Shown piece by piece: positions 34,331 through 45,312 of a DNA stretch of 64,000 nt. This DNA is from Erpobdella octoculata (Eukaryota; Annelida; Clitellata; Hirudinida; Erpobdellidae), in NCBI GenBank assembly GCA_963978895.1, contig OZ022239.1, positions 35,987,830 through 36,051,829 on the forward strand. The letters run 5' to 3'. The notes under the pieces are model-generated. The model worked only from the letters and a program-made list of their open reading frames with translations, searched no databases and had not been told where the DNA came from. How positions within the stretch are numbered: the first letter of the stretch is position 1; every line of letters starts with the position of its first letter. The position numbers and the translations under genes were made by a program.

Positions 34331-34539
34331 GTAAATGTAAATGTAAATGTTTGCTAATTTATTGAGCGCCTTTTCCGCTTTGTTCAAAGGCGCTGTTCTT
34401 TTACATGCCCCACGGAGAGAACGATTTTACCCGCTAAATTTTCCGTTGACATGGGCTACTAGGCAGTGAGTGGGAGTCGAACCGTGAAGGTCTCACATTC
34501 AAGGCTAACCCTTTACCAACTCAGCTAACCTAGCACCTA
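34331..34539 (-). mobile_element. tRNA-derived SINE
   Basis: The minus-strand head has a consensus A box (TAGCTGAGTTGG) and B box (GGTTCGACTCC) in a 75-base tRNA-like part. A body follows containing GGCATGTAAAAGAACAGCGC and AAAGGCGCTCAATAAATTAG, then a tail of CATTTA units. The order is that of a pol III-transcribed SINE. It lies in the intron between exons 33670-33879 and 34685-34775. Confidence 0.8.
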
Positions 34540-34684
34540 ATGATCATGTAATCAATCAATTATTTATTTAATCGCAAATACAAATTATTATAATCATTAA
34601 ATTAACCAAGTGTTAAATCAATTAATTATTAAATTCAATATTTATAGATTAATCAACCATATTATTAGCGTTCAAATGCCAAAC

Positions 34685-34775
34685 CTTATAATCGCATCCA
34701 CTTTTAACGATGGAACCAGGCAGAATTTTACTACAAATAATGACATCTGACACCAGCAATATCAATGGGTCTGAC
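34685..34775 (-). CDS. Putative internal exon of a long-intron gene
   Basis: The 91-bp exon has an AAG acceptor and a GTTTGG donor and is open in only one frame. It reads SDPLILLVSDVIICSKILPG then SIVKSGCDYK. The pattern (hydrophobic strand, SDV, ICSK) is weakly like the early strands of PH domains in RhoGEFs. It needs one base from the upstream exon, which matches the two-base overhang of the exon at 44959-45061, and it ends in phase 0, matching 33879. Confidence 0.4.
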
Positions 34776-35093
34776 CTTTGAACGTAAGAAAAACATTCAT
34801 TATCTGTACTTCTTCAATGGATAAAAAACTATTTATCATTATTTTTATTATTTAAAACAAAACTAATACAGTTTATGAGAAGAAAAACTGTTTTCTTTGA
34901 TGAATTTCATGTGTCGTAGGTTTTAAGCAAGAATGAAGAAGTTGTGAGTTTTGATATATGGAGATGGCGTTCATTTCTCGCGCAGGTAAAACTTAACGGA
35001 CAATTTTAATTTCACGTGCTAATTAAAAAAACACGTCACAGAAACTCAAGGACGGACATGAAAGCGGCTGAATTTCAGGTCACATTTTGCTAT

Positions 35094-35207
35094 ATCTTAT
35101 CCCGTTTAATCACATCTTGTCACGTTTTATCACATCTTATCCCGCCTTATCACGTTTTATCACAACTTATCACGCCTTATCACGTTTTATCACATGTTGC
35201 TACATTC
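35094..35207 (+). repeat. Minisatellite of TTATCACGTT-like units
   Basis: Units of about 10-11 bases (CACGTTTTAT, CACATCTTAT, CCCGCCTTAT) repeat about ten times. Confidence 0.85.
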
Positions 35208-35512
35208 TTGTCACATCTCGCCAAATCTGCTTCTAAAGATTCACAAATTTCTCTCAGGACTTCTCTCAGCAAACAACTATGCTTTAAACATAAAATAGAC
35301 ATGAAATGGAATGTGCATTTTTGTTTTTTTTTCACACATTTATACATTAGATGTACATTTAGTTTTAATATTAAATTAGTTAAATCCAAGTCATGCTTTT
35401 TAGAAAAAATAATTTTAAATTAGAAACAATTTATTTTTTAAGATTTAGTAGCGGAGTTTTAATGAAAGAATGATTAATTTAACTTTTACTTATCCAGTTT
35501 TAATTACGATTA

Positions 35513-35592
35513 CTGTCACCCCCACCCCCACCACCATTACTATCACCATCATTACTATCATTACCACCACCATTACAATCACCATCATTACT
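35513..35592. repeat. ATC/ACC microsatellite, left part
   Basis: CACCACCATTACTATCACC-type units stop at the start of the non-LTR retrotransposon. The same type of array resumes directly after the poly(A) end at about 41187. Confidence 0.85.
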
Positions 35593-36638
35593 AGTGTTGC
35601 GGCTGCAGGACTGTACGCTCCTTTGAATTATAGATAAAAAACTGATTTTAAAACTCTGATTGATTGAAATTTTAAAATAATTAAATTGAAAATAATCTTC
35701 TGCTTCTTTTAAGTTAATTTAATTATTAAATTTTGTTAAAAATTAGAAGTTGTTTGTTGTTTGCCTGCCACCGATTTATTGGCGAGTCTCTTGAAAAGAA
35801 ATACCTGGAAAAAAAAGAAATCACATCTCTGATCAAACAATCTGACCACAGACAGATTGAATCTTGTGGCAGGACCACCAAACTTAAGCGAGATCATCAT
35901 CAACATTTTGAATTCTTGAAACGTTGACGCTACAAATTCTCAGCTTGGTCATACTAAAGAATTGGTTCGAATTTATCAAAAATTTCAACGACAATTTTAT
36001 GTATAACATTTCATGCAGTAAATTGCTAAAGTTTTACATTTAAAAAAAAGCTAATTAGTGCAGAAACTTCAAAATTATACAATCTGAAAAGTCTCAAGAA
36101 CTATTTCATCTCAACGTTGATATTCTCTACTTAATATCTCTAATAAAATTAGTAATTAAACTCGAAAAACTCATGAAAATTAAAATAAAGAAAAATGAAA
36201 AGAAAAAATTCAATGCTAATCATTTTTAACAAATAAATACAAATTAAACAATCGAAAATCGAAATTCTTCTACTGTATCTTCAACGACAATTCTGCTCCA
36301 AAGCAGACGTCATAAACGCATTCAGCAAATCAGAAAGCTCAGAAGAAACCAACTCAACCAATCAGCAAAGCCCGTACAATTCAAGCGTGTAGTAACACCA
36401 TCTTTTGATTTCAATCGCCATTATTTTTTTTCAAAGTTCAGTCGTGATTTAAAAAAAATTTTTTTTAATTATTTAATTTACCTCTTCAATTATAATTTCA
36501 TTCTACTGGTCATTTTACTTTAATTTATGTTATAGTTTTTTATTATATTTAAATAGTTAATAATTAAGCTTTATTCTCTATCGTATCAAGTGAAATAATA
36601 TTCTTAATTTTAGTCTCTACGTTTTTTTCTTTTTTTAA

Positions 36639-37739
36639 ATGCCTGGAGGAAAAACCAGAAGTGAAGCTAAATTGGTGAGCGACATTGCGGGGCTCCATTT
36701 GTGCGAGTGCTGTATTAAAGCAAATGATGAGCGATTGAAGGAGTTGATGGAGCGGGAAGATAGACACAGTGAAGTTAATGATCTAATGCTGGAGATGAGA
36801 ACCTGTGTTAAAGAATCCAGAGAAGGTACCATGGAGACGAAAGAGATTAAATCAACCATGAGGAAGATGCACATACGTCTGGAAAGTTTAAACAGTAATG
36901 AAGATCTACTCAAGCAGCAGCAAACTCAAATCCAAGAGGCAATAGAAATAATGAAGAGAGACTCTAAAAAAAGAGAGGAAACACTTGCAGATGAGAGAAA
37001 AGAATCCTCTATGAACAAGAAGAAACTAAATGAGATTCTCGAAGAAGTTAAGGGGTTGGCAAAGAAAATAGCTGGAGTTGACCTTGAACCCATTACAAAA
37101 AAAGTTGATATAGCGACCAGGAAGTGGTCGGAATTGTTTAAAGAAAAGGTCGACGAATTAACAGATGATGTCAAGAGAGTTCAAAACACTGTTCTGACTG
37201 GAAGGGATGAACAGGTGTCAAGCCTACAGACTTGTCTCAAAAGGGCACTTGATGTTAGGAAGCAGGAAGATAAAGATGAGGAAGCAGATAAACTCAGAAG
37301 AAAAAATTGTGTTGTTATCTATGGACTGCGAGAATCGGAATCGTCAACGGCTGATAAACGCATACTGGATGACAAGACAAGAGTCGAGGAATTGTTGAGG
37401 GTGATTTCGTGCGATGATGCTGAAATTGTCAAGGTAATCAGGCTTGGAAAAAAGATCGAGGGTGAATGCGAACTCTCTAGACCCAGACCGCTTAAGCTGG
37501 TGTTAAAAAATGAAGACCAACAGACAAATATTCTCAGATCGGCAAAAAACTTGAAGATGATGAAGGAAGGAGAATGGTCAGCAGTTTTTATACACAGGGA
37601 TATGACTGTAAAAGAAAGGGAAGCACGAAAGCTCCTTGTCAAAACCATGAAACAGAGGATACGGGCCGGAGAGACAAACTTGATCATCGTGAGGGACAGA
37701 ATTGTGACCAAAAGATTTCCCGTTGTGGGAAAAGTCTGA
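36639..37739 (+). CDS. LINE ORF1 protein (coiled coil plus RRM-like)
   Basis: 366 residues from ATG at 36639. Near the start is LHLCECCIKANDERL. Residues about 20-200 are heptad-rich and highly charged, a long coiled coil as used for ORF1p trimerisation. NCVVIYGLRESES (about residue 223) begins an RRM-like domain typical of LINE ORF1 RNA-binding proteins, and a basic C-terminal domain (IHRDMTVKEREARKLLV) follows. The product would bind the element RNA. The frame stops at 37737-37739 while another frame (37574-38143) overlaps and continues with plausible coding, so ORF1 may have been frameshifted here. Confidence 0.75.
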   Translation: MPGGKTRSEAKLVSDIAGLHLCECCIKANDERLKELMEREDRHSEVNDLMLEMRTCVKESREGTMETKEIKSTMRKMHIRLESLNSNEDLLKQQQTQIQEAIEIMKRDSKKREETLADERKESSMNKKKLNEILEEVKGLAKKIAGVDLEPITKKVDIATRKWSELFKEKVDELTDDVKRVQNTVLTGRDEQVSSLQTCLKRALDVRKQEDKDEEADKLRRKNCVVIYGLRESESSTADKRILDDKTRVEELLRVISCDDAEIVKVIRLGKKIEGECELSRPRPLKLVLKNEDQQTNILRSAKNLKMMKEGEWSAVFIHRDMTVKEREARKLLVKTMKQRIRAGETNLIIVRDRIVTKRFPVVGKV

Positions 37740-38143
37740 GAAATTCTGACTCAGAAGTATTCAATGAGCGATGTAAAGCACGGGGACTGACGGAAATAAT
37801 TGAACGTAGCAGTGCGATGATTGATGCGGATTTGTTGAGTGCGTCGGAATGGACAGGCGGAGATGAGAGAGTTGATGGACTCAGAAGAAAGACAACTGAA
37901 TTAAAAAGTGATTATAGTAATAGTATTGCCACCATATCAAATTTTGGTTCCGTGAATGAGAGCAAGTTTTCTTTGTCTCAAATAGCGGAAGAAGAGATCT
38001 CTGAATTTGCAGTGAATTTTGGACTTGGGGACATCGATCCGGATAGTAATTTTCCTGAAAAGGACTCTCAAATGCCTACATTACTCCATCAGACTTTGAT
38101 AAATTACCAAGATCTTCTCAGGAAATATCTTTTCTACACATAA
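37740..38143 (+). CDS. LINE linker frame between ORF1 and ORF2
   Basis: A second frame stays open from 37574 to 38143. Its part after the ORF1 stop is acidic and coding-like (IERSSAMIDADLLSASEW, FAVNFGLGDIDPDSN). It either belongs to a longer original ORF1 joined by a frameshift, or is an upstream part of ORF2. The ORF2 frame opens at 38059 and overlaps its end. No known domain is recognised. Confidence 0.4.
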
Positions 38144-40830
38144 ATTGTCGAAGTCTATTGCATAAAGTTCCTGACATTGCTATTCTAAATAATTTTGTGA
38201 GGTCTAAAATAATTGCGGTGACAGAAACGTGGTTAAACCCTGACACTAGCGAAGCCGTAAATATGCCTCATTACTCCTTCCACTCAGCATGTCGTTGTAG
38301 CGGAAGGGGAGGAGGCGTCGGCTTCTTCATTCACCACACCATTGGAGTCTCTTCACTTGAGGTGCCCCTTCAGGTCACATCATTCGAGTATCTATTTACT
38401 AAACTAAAGCTACAGAGTGAAACAATAACAGTTGGAGTCATTTATCGTCCACCTGCTACCAATCTTCAAGTATTTAATAACGAATTTAAATTATTACTGG
38501 ATCATGTTATCAAGCAACAGAACTGTGTACTCTTAGGAGATTTTAATATAAATATAGCAGAGGAATCGTCAAACATTATGATTCAGGAATTTAGTAACAT
38601 TGTATCAAATTATTGCCTGCATCCGAAGATTGTCCTACCAACAAGAATTACCTCAACAAGTGCAACGGTTATTGATAACATATTTACTAATATACTTGAT
38701 AAGGAGGAGGTTGTAAAAATAATTGTTGACGACATCTCTGATCACCTCCCTGTCTATTACTCAATCAAAACCACAAAAAATAAATCGGTGAACCCTAAAA
38801 CAAAATGCAAAAGAGATTTCAGTGACGAAAATAAGAAGAACTTTATTGGACAACTTACCGGTGTGAATTGGACCGAATCATTATTGCTCTGTGACGAAGG
38901 ATGTGCCTCAGCAGCTTATTGTTCGTTCATCAAAACTTATTGTACAATATATGATACCTGTTTTCCCATCACTCATAAGCGAACAAACTTATATCATTTC
39001 AAAAAACCATGGATGACTCCTGATGTCCTAAAGTCTTGCAGGACAAAAAATACTCTTTACAAAAAATTTCTCTCCAAGCGTACAGGTGACAGCAAGCTAA
39101 AGTTCACCTGTTCCAGAAACAAGTTTAGAAAAATTAAAAAAGTTGCTATTACTGAATATTATTCTAACAAATTTCGTTCATATGAAGGCAACTGCCGTAA
39201 AACATGGGATCTAATAAAGCATCTCTTAAATAGAAACAGTCATGAAACTGCCTCCTGTACGTTCTATAACGCGGAGGGTTTTCCACTAGCGTCATCTACG
39301 GACATTGCTCACTCGTTTAACACATTTTTCACAAGTATTGGGACTGAGCTCGCAAAGAAGATTGTGTCAAGCAATTTAGACTTTCGACAATATCTTAAAG
39401 ATCCCATACCACAATCAATTTTGTTATCAGATGTTACTCCAGAGGAAGTCATATCAATATCAAAGACTCTCAAAAACTCTCACAGTGAAGGCTGTGATGG
39501 AGTCAATTCAGCTCTGGCAGGATATTCGGTACCTGTCATTGCTCATATTCTGACGGCCTTAATCAACTGCTCCTTTAAATCAGGCGTCTTTCCGGATCTG
39601 CTGAAGATTGCCAAAGTTGTTCCAATTCATAAGAGTGATTCAAAAGAGAGTATTTTGAATTATAGACCAATATCGATCCTTCCATACTTTTCAAAAATTT
39701 TCGAGAAAGCAGTCTTCAACAGATCAATTTCTTTTTTCAACAAGTTCTCAGTTATCAAAGATGACCAATTCGGATTCAGGGAGAAACATTCGACATATAT
39801 GCCTATCTCTGTTATTCACTCAAAAATTTCTAATGCTCTAGATCGAGGCCAGCCTACAATTGGGGTCTTTCTGGACTTGGCCAAGGCCTTCGACACAGTG
39901 GACCATGCAATCTTACTGGAAAAGCTGCAACATTATGGTATTCGTGGCAGGTGTTTAGCATGGTATCGGAGTTATTTGAACAATCGTACCCAGATGGTCT
40001 CTTTTGAAAATTCTATCTCTTCTACAATACCAATTACCCTGGGAGTTCCACAGGGCTCGGTGCTTGGCCCACTCCTATTTTTGATATACATCAACGACAT
40101 GTGCAATTCCTCTGAGTGCCTTGAATTTCTGCTCTTCGCCGACGATACGAATGTATTCATATCTGGTGATGACATTACCGAACTTTTCTCTGTTATGAAC
40201 AAAGAATTGATGGGAGTTGCTAACTGGTGCAAAGCAAACGTTCTTTCACTCAATGTAAAAAAAACTGTTTACATGTTGTTTCATAAAGCAAGGAAAAATA
40301 TTAGCCTTAATGAACTGTTTATATGTATTGGTGACTCTGTTCTGTCTCGTGTTAATGCATGTAAATTTCTTGGGATTGTCATAGATGAACATCTTACTTT
40401 TAAACCTCATATTCAATATGTAACTAGTAAGTTATCAAAAAATGTTGGAATCATTTCACGTATTCGCCCTTACATTACTCTACCAGTAGCAGTCACTTTA
40501 TATTACTCATTTATATTTCCTTATTTAAATTATTGTAATTTAATTTGGGCTTCTAATTACTCAACTTATCTGCAGCCTTTGCTTAAACTTCAGAAAAGAT
40601 ATTTACGTATCATCTTCAGGTTACCATGTAGTTCTCACACTGATCCATTTTTTAGACAATTGAACATACTTAAAATTCACCAAATAAATCATTTTCATGT
40701 GGGAATCTTTATGTATAAACTTGATCATAATATGCTTCCTGATTTATTTAGAAAATTGCTACCTCAATCATCCTCATTACATTCTTGTGTGCCTCGTTCA
40801 TATCCAAGGTATAGACCCCCCCTTTGCTAA
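38059..40830 (+). CDS. LINE ORF2: AP endonuclease and reverse transcriptase
   Basis: The frame opens at 38059 and enters the endonuclease with FLHINCRSLLHKVPDI, AVTETWL (38220), LLGDFNI (38530) and DISDHLPVYY (38730), the AP-endonuclease signature set. The reverse transcriptase has NYRPISILPYFSKIFEK (39660), GVFLDLAKAFDTVDH (39865), LGVPQGSVLGPLLFLIYIND (40040) and the catalytic LLFADDTN (40130). A thumb and CFLG-like region (KFLGIVIDEHLTFKPHI) follows. There is no ATG before 38158, so translation may depend on upstream frames. A C7 run at about 40816-40822 shifts the frame and stops it at 40830. The lost C-terminal end continues in another frame to 40975. Confidence 0.88.
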   Translation, partial: KGLSNAYITPSDFDKLPRSSQEISFLHINCRSLLHKVPDIAILNNFVRSKIIAVTETWLNPDTSEAVNMPHYSFHSACRCSGRGGGVGFFIHHTIGVSSLEVPLQVTSFEYLFTKLKLQSETITVGVIYRPPATNLQVFNNEFKLLLDHVIKQQNCVLLGDFNINIAEESSNIMIQEFSNIVSNYCLHPKIVLPTRITSTSATVIDNIFTNILDKEEVVKIIVDDISDHLPVYYSIKTTKNKSVNPKTKCKRDFSDENKKNFIGQLTGVNWTESLLLCDEGCASAAYCSFIKTYCTIYDTCFPITHKRTNLYHFKKPWMTPDVLKSCRTKNTLYKKFLSKRTGDSKLKFTCSRNKFRKIKKVAITEYYSNKFRSYEGNCRKTWDLIKHLLNRNSHETASCTFYNAEGFPLASSTDIAHSFNTFFTSIGTELAKKIVSSNLDFRQYLKDPIPQSILLSDVTPEEVISISKTLKNSHSEGCDGVNSALAGYSVPVIAHILTALINCSFKSGVFPDLLKIAKVVPIHKSDSKESILNYRPISILPYFSKIFEKAVFNRSISFFNKFSVIKDDQFGFREKHSTYMPISVIHSKISNALDRGQPTIGVFLDLAKAFDTVDHAILLEKLQHYGIRGRCLAWYRSYLNNRTQMVSFENSISSTIPITLGVPQGSVLGPLLFLIYINDMCNSSECLEFLLFADDTNVFISGDDITELFSVMNKELMGVANWCKANVLSLNVKKTVYMLFHKARKNISLNELFICIGDSVLSRVNACKFLGIVIDEHLTFKPHIQYVTSKLSKNVGIISRIRPYITLPVAVTLYYSFIFPYLNYCNLIWASNYSTYLQPLLKLQKRYLRIIFRLPCSSHTDPFFRQLNILKIHQINHFHVGIFMYKLDHNMLPDLFRKLLPQSSSLHSCVPRSYPRYRPPLC

Positions 40831-40975
40831 ATCCAACATAAAGCTTCGCTCAATTGTATGTGCGGGTCCTAATGTGTATGAAAAAATTCCGATGACTATA
40901 TCTCAACAACCAAACTTATCCTGTTTCAAACGATTACTTAAAAAGTTTATTATTGAGTCGCCAATGTTTCAATAG
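40823..40975 (+). pseudogene. Out-of-frame C-terminus of LINE ORF2
   Basis: After the C7 run a different frame reads PPFAKSNIKLRSIVCAGPNV and CFKRLLKKFIIESPMFQ then stops. The same position in the related copy at 56603 ends with FKKSLKFYLFLLDT in the unbroken frame, showing this is the true C-terminus displaced by a one-base change. Confidence 0.8.
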
Positions 40976-41186
40976 CACTTGTACAGGTTCAATATATTTC
41001 TAATTATTATTTGTGTACAACGAACTTTGTAGGCAGCCTTCTTAGCGGGATGTAAATACCCTTTAGGTTTTTGCCTTTTGACATCTTTTTTGTTTTATGG
41101 ACCGATAACCTCGTTGTCATTTTTTTTTAGTGTCCGATTGCTGATGCTGTTTTGTTTTCTGATGTCAATAAAAAAAAAAAAAAAAA

Positions 41187-41512
41187 ATTACTATCATCAC
41201 CACCACCACGACCATTACTATCATCACTAACACCACCACCATTATTATCAACATCACTATCATTACTATCATCACCACCACCACCATACTCTCATCATTA
41301 CCACCATTACTTATTATTATCACCATCACCTTTACTATCATCATCACTACCATTACTATCACCATCACCATCATTACTATCATCATTACCACTGTTAATA
41401 TCATCTGCACCACCATGCTATCATCATCATCACAACTCATACTATCATCACTACCATTGATATCGTCATCACCACCATTACCACTACCATTACTATCATC
41501 ATCACCACCCTT
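41187..41512. repeat. ATC/ACC microsatellite, right part
   Basis: Impure ACC, ATC and ATT units (about 325 bp) directly follow the LINE A-tail. The Ser/Pro/His and Met/Val frames here are artefacts. Confidence 0.9.
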
Positions 41513-41996
41513 ACTGAAATTGAATCAAAATTTATATTACGATTATAAATAATGCATCGATTTTGTATTTTATAAATCTAATATGAATTGAAAACCTTTT
41601 ATATTAAATTACTCAAATACCGGAGGTCAAATGGAGAATTGGTTAGTTTGCACCGGACTGGAGAATCGATATCGAAGCATCTGAAGTAGTGGGGATGGAT
41701 GGGGGTGTGCGGGGAGGTGTGCGGAGGTGTGTGTTGTGAGACGTAAGAAGCATTACTGAAGCGATGAGTGAGCATTTTATTTTTGTACTTCTATTAGTTA
41801 TCAGGTTGGATGAGTAAAACTTTTTTAAAGCAAAAATGTTTGAATCATGTTAGCTAGAACTAGAATCAAAATTATACAAGAAGCTGAAACTAAATCAAAA
41901 ACTGTTAAATAAATTAATTGGTTTAAACAGGCGCGTCACATCGTTTTAAAAAGTGGGAGGAACCACTTTCTAGAACGAACTTCTCTTATTTTGTAA

Positions 41997-42330
41997 TCTA
42001 TATATATAAATGACTGTTTGTCTTTCTTTCTGTATGTATGTCCTTTATGCATTGCTACACCATTCATCCGATCGTAATGAAATTTTCACACAACCTTGAG
42101 AGTCAATGGGGGAAGGTTTTTGTGAAAAAAATTACAATCGGTCACAAAATGAGCGGAGCGGAAGAGCGAGCGAAAATGGGAACTGGAGAATGATCAGGAA
42201 CGGGAGAGCAAGTGGGAACGGGAAAGCGACCGGAGCGAAAAAGCGAGCATGAAAAGAAAAGCCACCGGGAACGGGAGAGCTAGCGGGAGAAGGAAAGCGA
42301 CTGGGAACGGGAAAGCAAACGATAGGTATT
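41997..42330 (+). mobile_element. Helitron-like 5' fragment
   Basis: TCTATATATATAAATG after an A, then CATTCATCCGATCGTAATGA and GGTCACAAAATGAGCGGAGC, followed by GGGAACGGGAAAGCGACC units. It is a second copy of the family at 2094-2280 plus its 18-bp units, which shows that these units belong to the Helitron-like family. The 3' end is missing. Confidence 0.6.
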
Positions 42331-43090
42331 TAAATAATGTTAGACCGGAACGTGATTTTAGCAAGACCTTGGAAGGAGGCGACATGTTGAAAGGGCCCAC
42401 ACGTTCAATGTTTTTCATAATACTAAACTTTTCCTGTCAAAAAAGGCAATGATAGCGGGAGCTACTTTTCCCAAAAATTTTCTAAAAACTTTTAAATTTT
42501 ACTATCAAAAAAGCTGATGACGGGGATAGTAGTTGGAGGTGGGTCGTAGCCAAAATTTTAAAGTGGGAGCCCTGAAATTTTTTCAATTTAAGTTGAACTT
42601 TCCAGCAATGCCCTTCCTCTGCCCGCTTAAATAATGTTCCTAATATCAAGTAGGCTTAGAGGGTATAAAATCAGGTGATCAAAGGTGTATGTAGGCTGTA
42701 GGGCCCTCAACTCCGAAAATCACAAGTGGCTTGTTGTGTCAAAATATTCTGATAAAACTGGAGCTTTGGTGTGTCACATGCGTGCTATGGTCAAATAATG
42801 GGTAAACATCTCTAACAAATTTCTTCAATCTTACTTGCTAGAATGGCGCACTGGATTTTTTCGAACAGTTTAGTGTTTACGTCACAAATGCAGCTTTAGC
42901 ATTTGAATTCATGCAACAAACTACTGCACACGTAGATGTCTATGTTAACTCACACACAAAAACATAGCAAGTGTTGCAGATAGAAAAGCGTTTGCATCCA
43001 TTGTTGAGAACACTAAATTGCCGCAATTCAGAATATTGCACTCAAAGGACACAGAGATGGTGACCGCATCGTTCTTGATTTTTTTCTCTT
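42331..43090. other. No supported gene
   Basis: Mixed-composition DNA without a recognisable domain. 42330-42560 may be further repeat-derived sequence (short AAAAAGCTGATGACGGGGAT-like stretches). Confidence 0.4.
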
Positions 43091-43094
43091 TTTA

Positions 43095-43889
43095 CAGTAG
43101 GGCCGTTTTAAGGTCGTCGTAGGCCCTAGGCACTTTTGCATATCTGCATTTGTAGTAAGCCTAAAATTAATTGAAATTTAAATTCTTAACTAATAAAATA
43201 TGTAAACACGTTTACAGCATTTTTTCGACATTGTTTTGAACCATTTTTGTTTTGAACCATGACATTTATAAACGCACCCAGGTTTTGATTTAACTAATCT
43301 CAATTCACTTTTTTTAAAATTATTTCATATCTAATTATTTTCCGGTTTTCCAATATTTTGTATACTTAAAAATTTTAAATAAAAATATTTTCTAATAGTT
43401 TTAATGTTTACCGATTAGTAATTTTTAATTTTTATTGGTAATTACAAATAATTTTAATATTTGAAATCAAGTCTGACGGATATCGGAGAAAACACGAGTC
43501 TGGATCTGAAAAAAAAACCAAAGAAAAAACAGGAGAAAAAGGAATCTTTAAAAAAGATGAAGGGCTCTATACTAAAATATACATGCCTAAATAATGACAC
43601 AACGGTAACGACCAATGTCTCAATACCAGAAATATTGCCAAACGAAACTGCCAAACAAAGTGAATCAGATGTTATTCATAAACACCCAGAACAGATCAAT
43701 TAGCCTAAAGATGAACAGCTTCAATTTGATGATCCAGATCCAGAACTAGCAAGTAGCAAAGATTTAAAAATGAAGCAATGCAATGAATGCAGAGTCAGTG
43801 ATCCAGCTGAATGGGAAGTAATTGCAGATTTTATAGGCTATTATCCAGAAAATATTTCTTCTCAGAATTTAGAACTGATCGATGAGTAA
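43095..43889 (+). pseudogene. Degenerate TTF/hAT-type transposase N-terminus
   Basis: A CAGTAGGGCCGTTTTAAGG end-like sequence at 43095 resembles hAT termini. From 43461 a Lys-rich frame (KKKPKKKQEKKESLKKMKG) runs to a TAG at about 43701, then reopens with QLQFDDPDPEL and DPAEWEVIADFI to a TAA at 43887-43889. The Lys-rich start and DPAEW resemble N-terminal parts of TTF-zinc-finger hAT transposases (DPxxWP). No right-hand inverted end was found. Confidence 0.4.
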
Positions 43890-44743
43890 CAAATCGATAC
43901 AGGTTTAAATTTTTAGTGTTAGTGACAAATTCCGTATACAGTCCTTCTATGTGATCATTGAGATGGATAAACGGCGAGCAGCTTACGCAGTATAACATTA
44001 CAGGTTCAGTTTTCTTCTTGACAGATCATCATGAAATATGGTTTCAAAAGCAAACGAATTATTTAAGATATATTTATCAGATCTGGAAGAGGTCTTTGCC
44101 GATGAGTTTCTTTTGTTTTCCAGAATGTTCATATTTTCCTGAGTACGCAGCCAAGCCGATGTAACCTATCGTTTTTACGTAGAGTCAAGAATCACTTCAT
44201 AATTATAATTTCTTCAACAACAACTCGTGTTCCAATTTCCAATCACTGTTTGTGATTTTTTGCAGCGTGAGGCTCAGTTCATCAAAGCCTGCAAAACTAA
44301 ATAGAATCTGAAGTAGTCCGAGGAAAGCTCTAAACTATAATAACTAAATTGATAAAATTTCAGTTAAAAACAGAAAAGTAGTTTTAAAAAGATTGATGAT
44401 AAAACAAACTAAAACTAAAGTTTTATTTGCTGGTCAAGCGACGTAATTAATTTTTGTTTTAATTTTTTTAAACATGAACAAGCCATTTAACTTTAATTTG
44501 TGACTAAAACGGACAAATCTGCGTTTGGTCTGGTGCCAGTACGCAGTGATAAGACTCTTCCAGATTGCGATGTTGTATTATTCCCGTATCGTGGAAGATA
44601 AGGAAAATGTTTCCTCGAGATTTATTGCAGGCCTCATTTTGTTTTGAAATTTTCTTCTGATAAGAAAATAAACTGCGGAAAATTTTTTATCGGTCTCTGT
44701 AGTGAATTATCGAGTTGTTGACATAATTCGAGTGTTTGTATGT

Positions 44744-44838
44744 TATTTTGTGTTGTGTTGTGATGTGTTGTGTTGTGTTGTGTTATATTCTATTGTGGAG
44801 TGTTGTGCTATGTTATGTGGTGTTGTGTTGTGTTGAAG
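44744..44838. repeat. (TGTTG)n microsatellite
   Basis: An impure TGTTG pentanucleotide array of about 95 bp. Confidence 0.9.
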
Positions 44839-44958
44839 CGCTAATGATCGAATTTAAATAATTTATTGAAATATTAATAATAAAAAGTTTGTAATTTTTG
44901 CATTCGAATTTTAAAATAAATGAACATAAAAAACAAGTGCAAACATTTCATGAATGAC

Positions 44959-45061
44959 CTTGTCTCAGGAAAGATGACATCGACAACATCTCTTTCCTTC
45001 TTCAAGTTGTTTATTCTTGCAACCAACTGTGCTTTGTGGTTGTTCACATCTCTCTTGCGGA
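44959..45061 (-). CDS. Putative internal exon of a long-intron gene
   Basis: The acceptor CGTTTTTGCAG is strong and the donor is ACAAG/GTCATT. The one sensible frame reads RKRDVNNHKAQLVARINN then LKKERDVVDVIFPET, a charged helical segment. It starts in phase 1 and ends in phase 2. The end phase fits the exon at 34685-34775, and the start phase fits the candidate at 53479-53562. The product is not identified. The helix followed by a possible PH strand would suit a DH-PH-like arrangement, but that is only a suggestion. Confidence 0.45.
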
Positions 45062-45117
45062 CTGCAAAAACGAAAATGCATTCCATTAAATCAATCAACA
45101 TCTCACGCACCTTTCTT

Positions 45118-45312
45118 CACATACGCACACACGCATTAGTATATTCCCTCAAAAACATAACAAACACATACATACACATGCGCAAACATACAAGCAGACA
45201 TGCATACACATACACACACATATATACACATACATACACACATTCATACACATTCATACACACATGCATACACATACATCACACATGCATAAACATTACA
45301 CATACATACAGA
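45118..45312. repeat. (CATACA)n-type microsatellite
   Basis: CACATACA/CATTCATA units over about 195 bp. Confidence 0.9.

Larger units (their letters stand above)
35593..41186 (+). mobile_element. Non-LTR retrotransposon, near full length
   Basis: An endonuclease/reverse-transcriptase LINE of the CR1/L2/Jockey assemblage (clade not resolved). It has ORF1 (36639-37739), an ORF2 region (38059-40975), a 3' UTR, and a tail TGATGTCAATA followed by A17 or so. The left boundary is inferred: an ATC/ACC microsatellite ends at 35592 and resumes after the A-tail, so the roughly 5.6 kb between is most simply one insertion, with about 1 kb of 5' UTR. ATTACTA before and (A)TTACTA after could be a target duplication, but the microsatellite makes that uncertain. 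It is likely inactive because of the ORF2 frameshift. Confidence 0.8.

Noticed and set aside
44250..44305. Plus-strand segment after a good acceptor reading REAQFIKACKTK then stop
   Set aside because: Too short and no upstream plus-strand exon with a matching phase. Probably chance.
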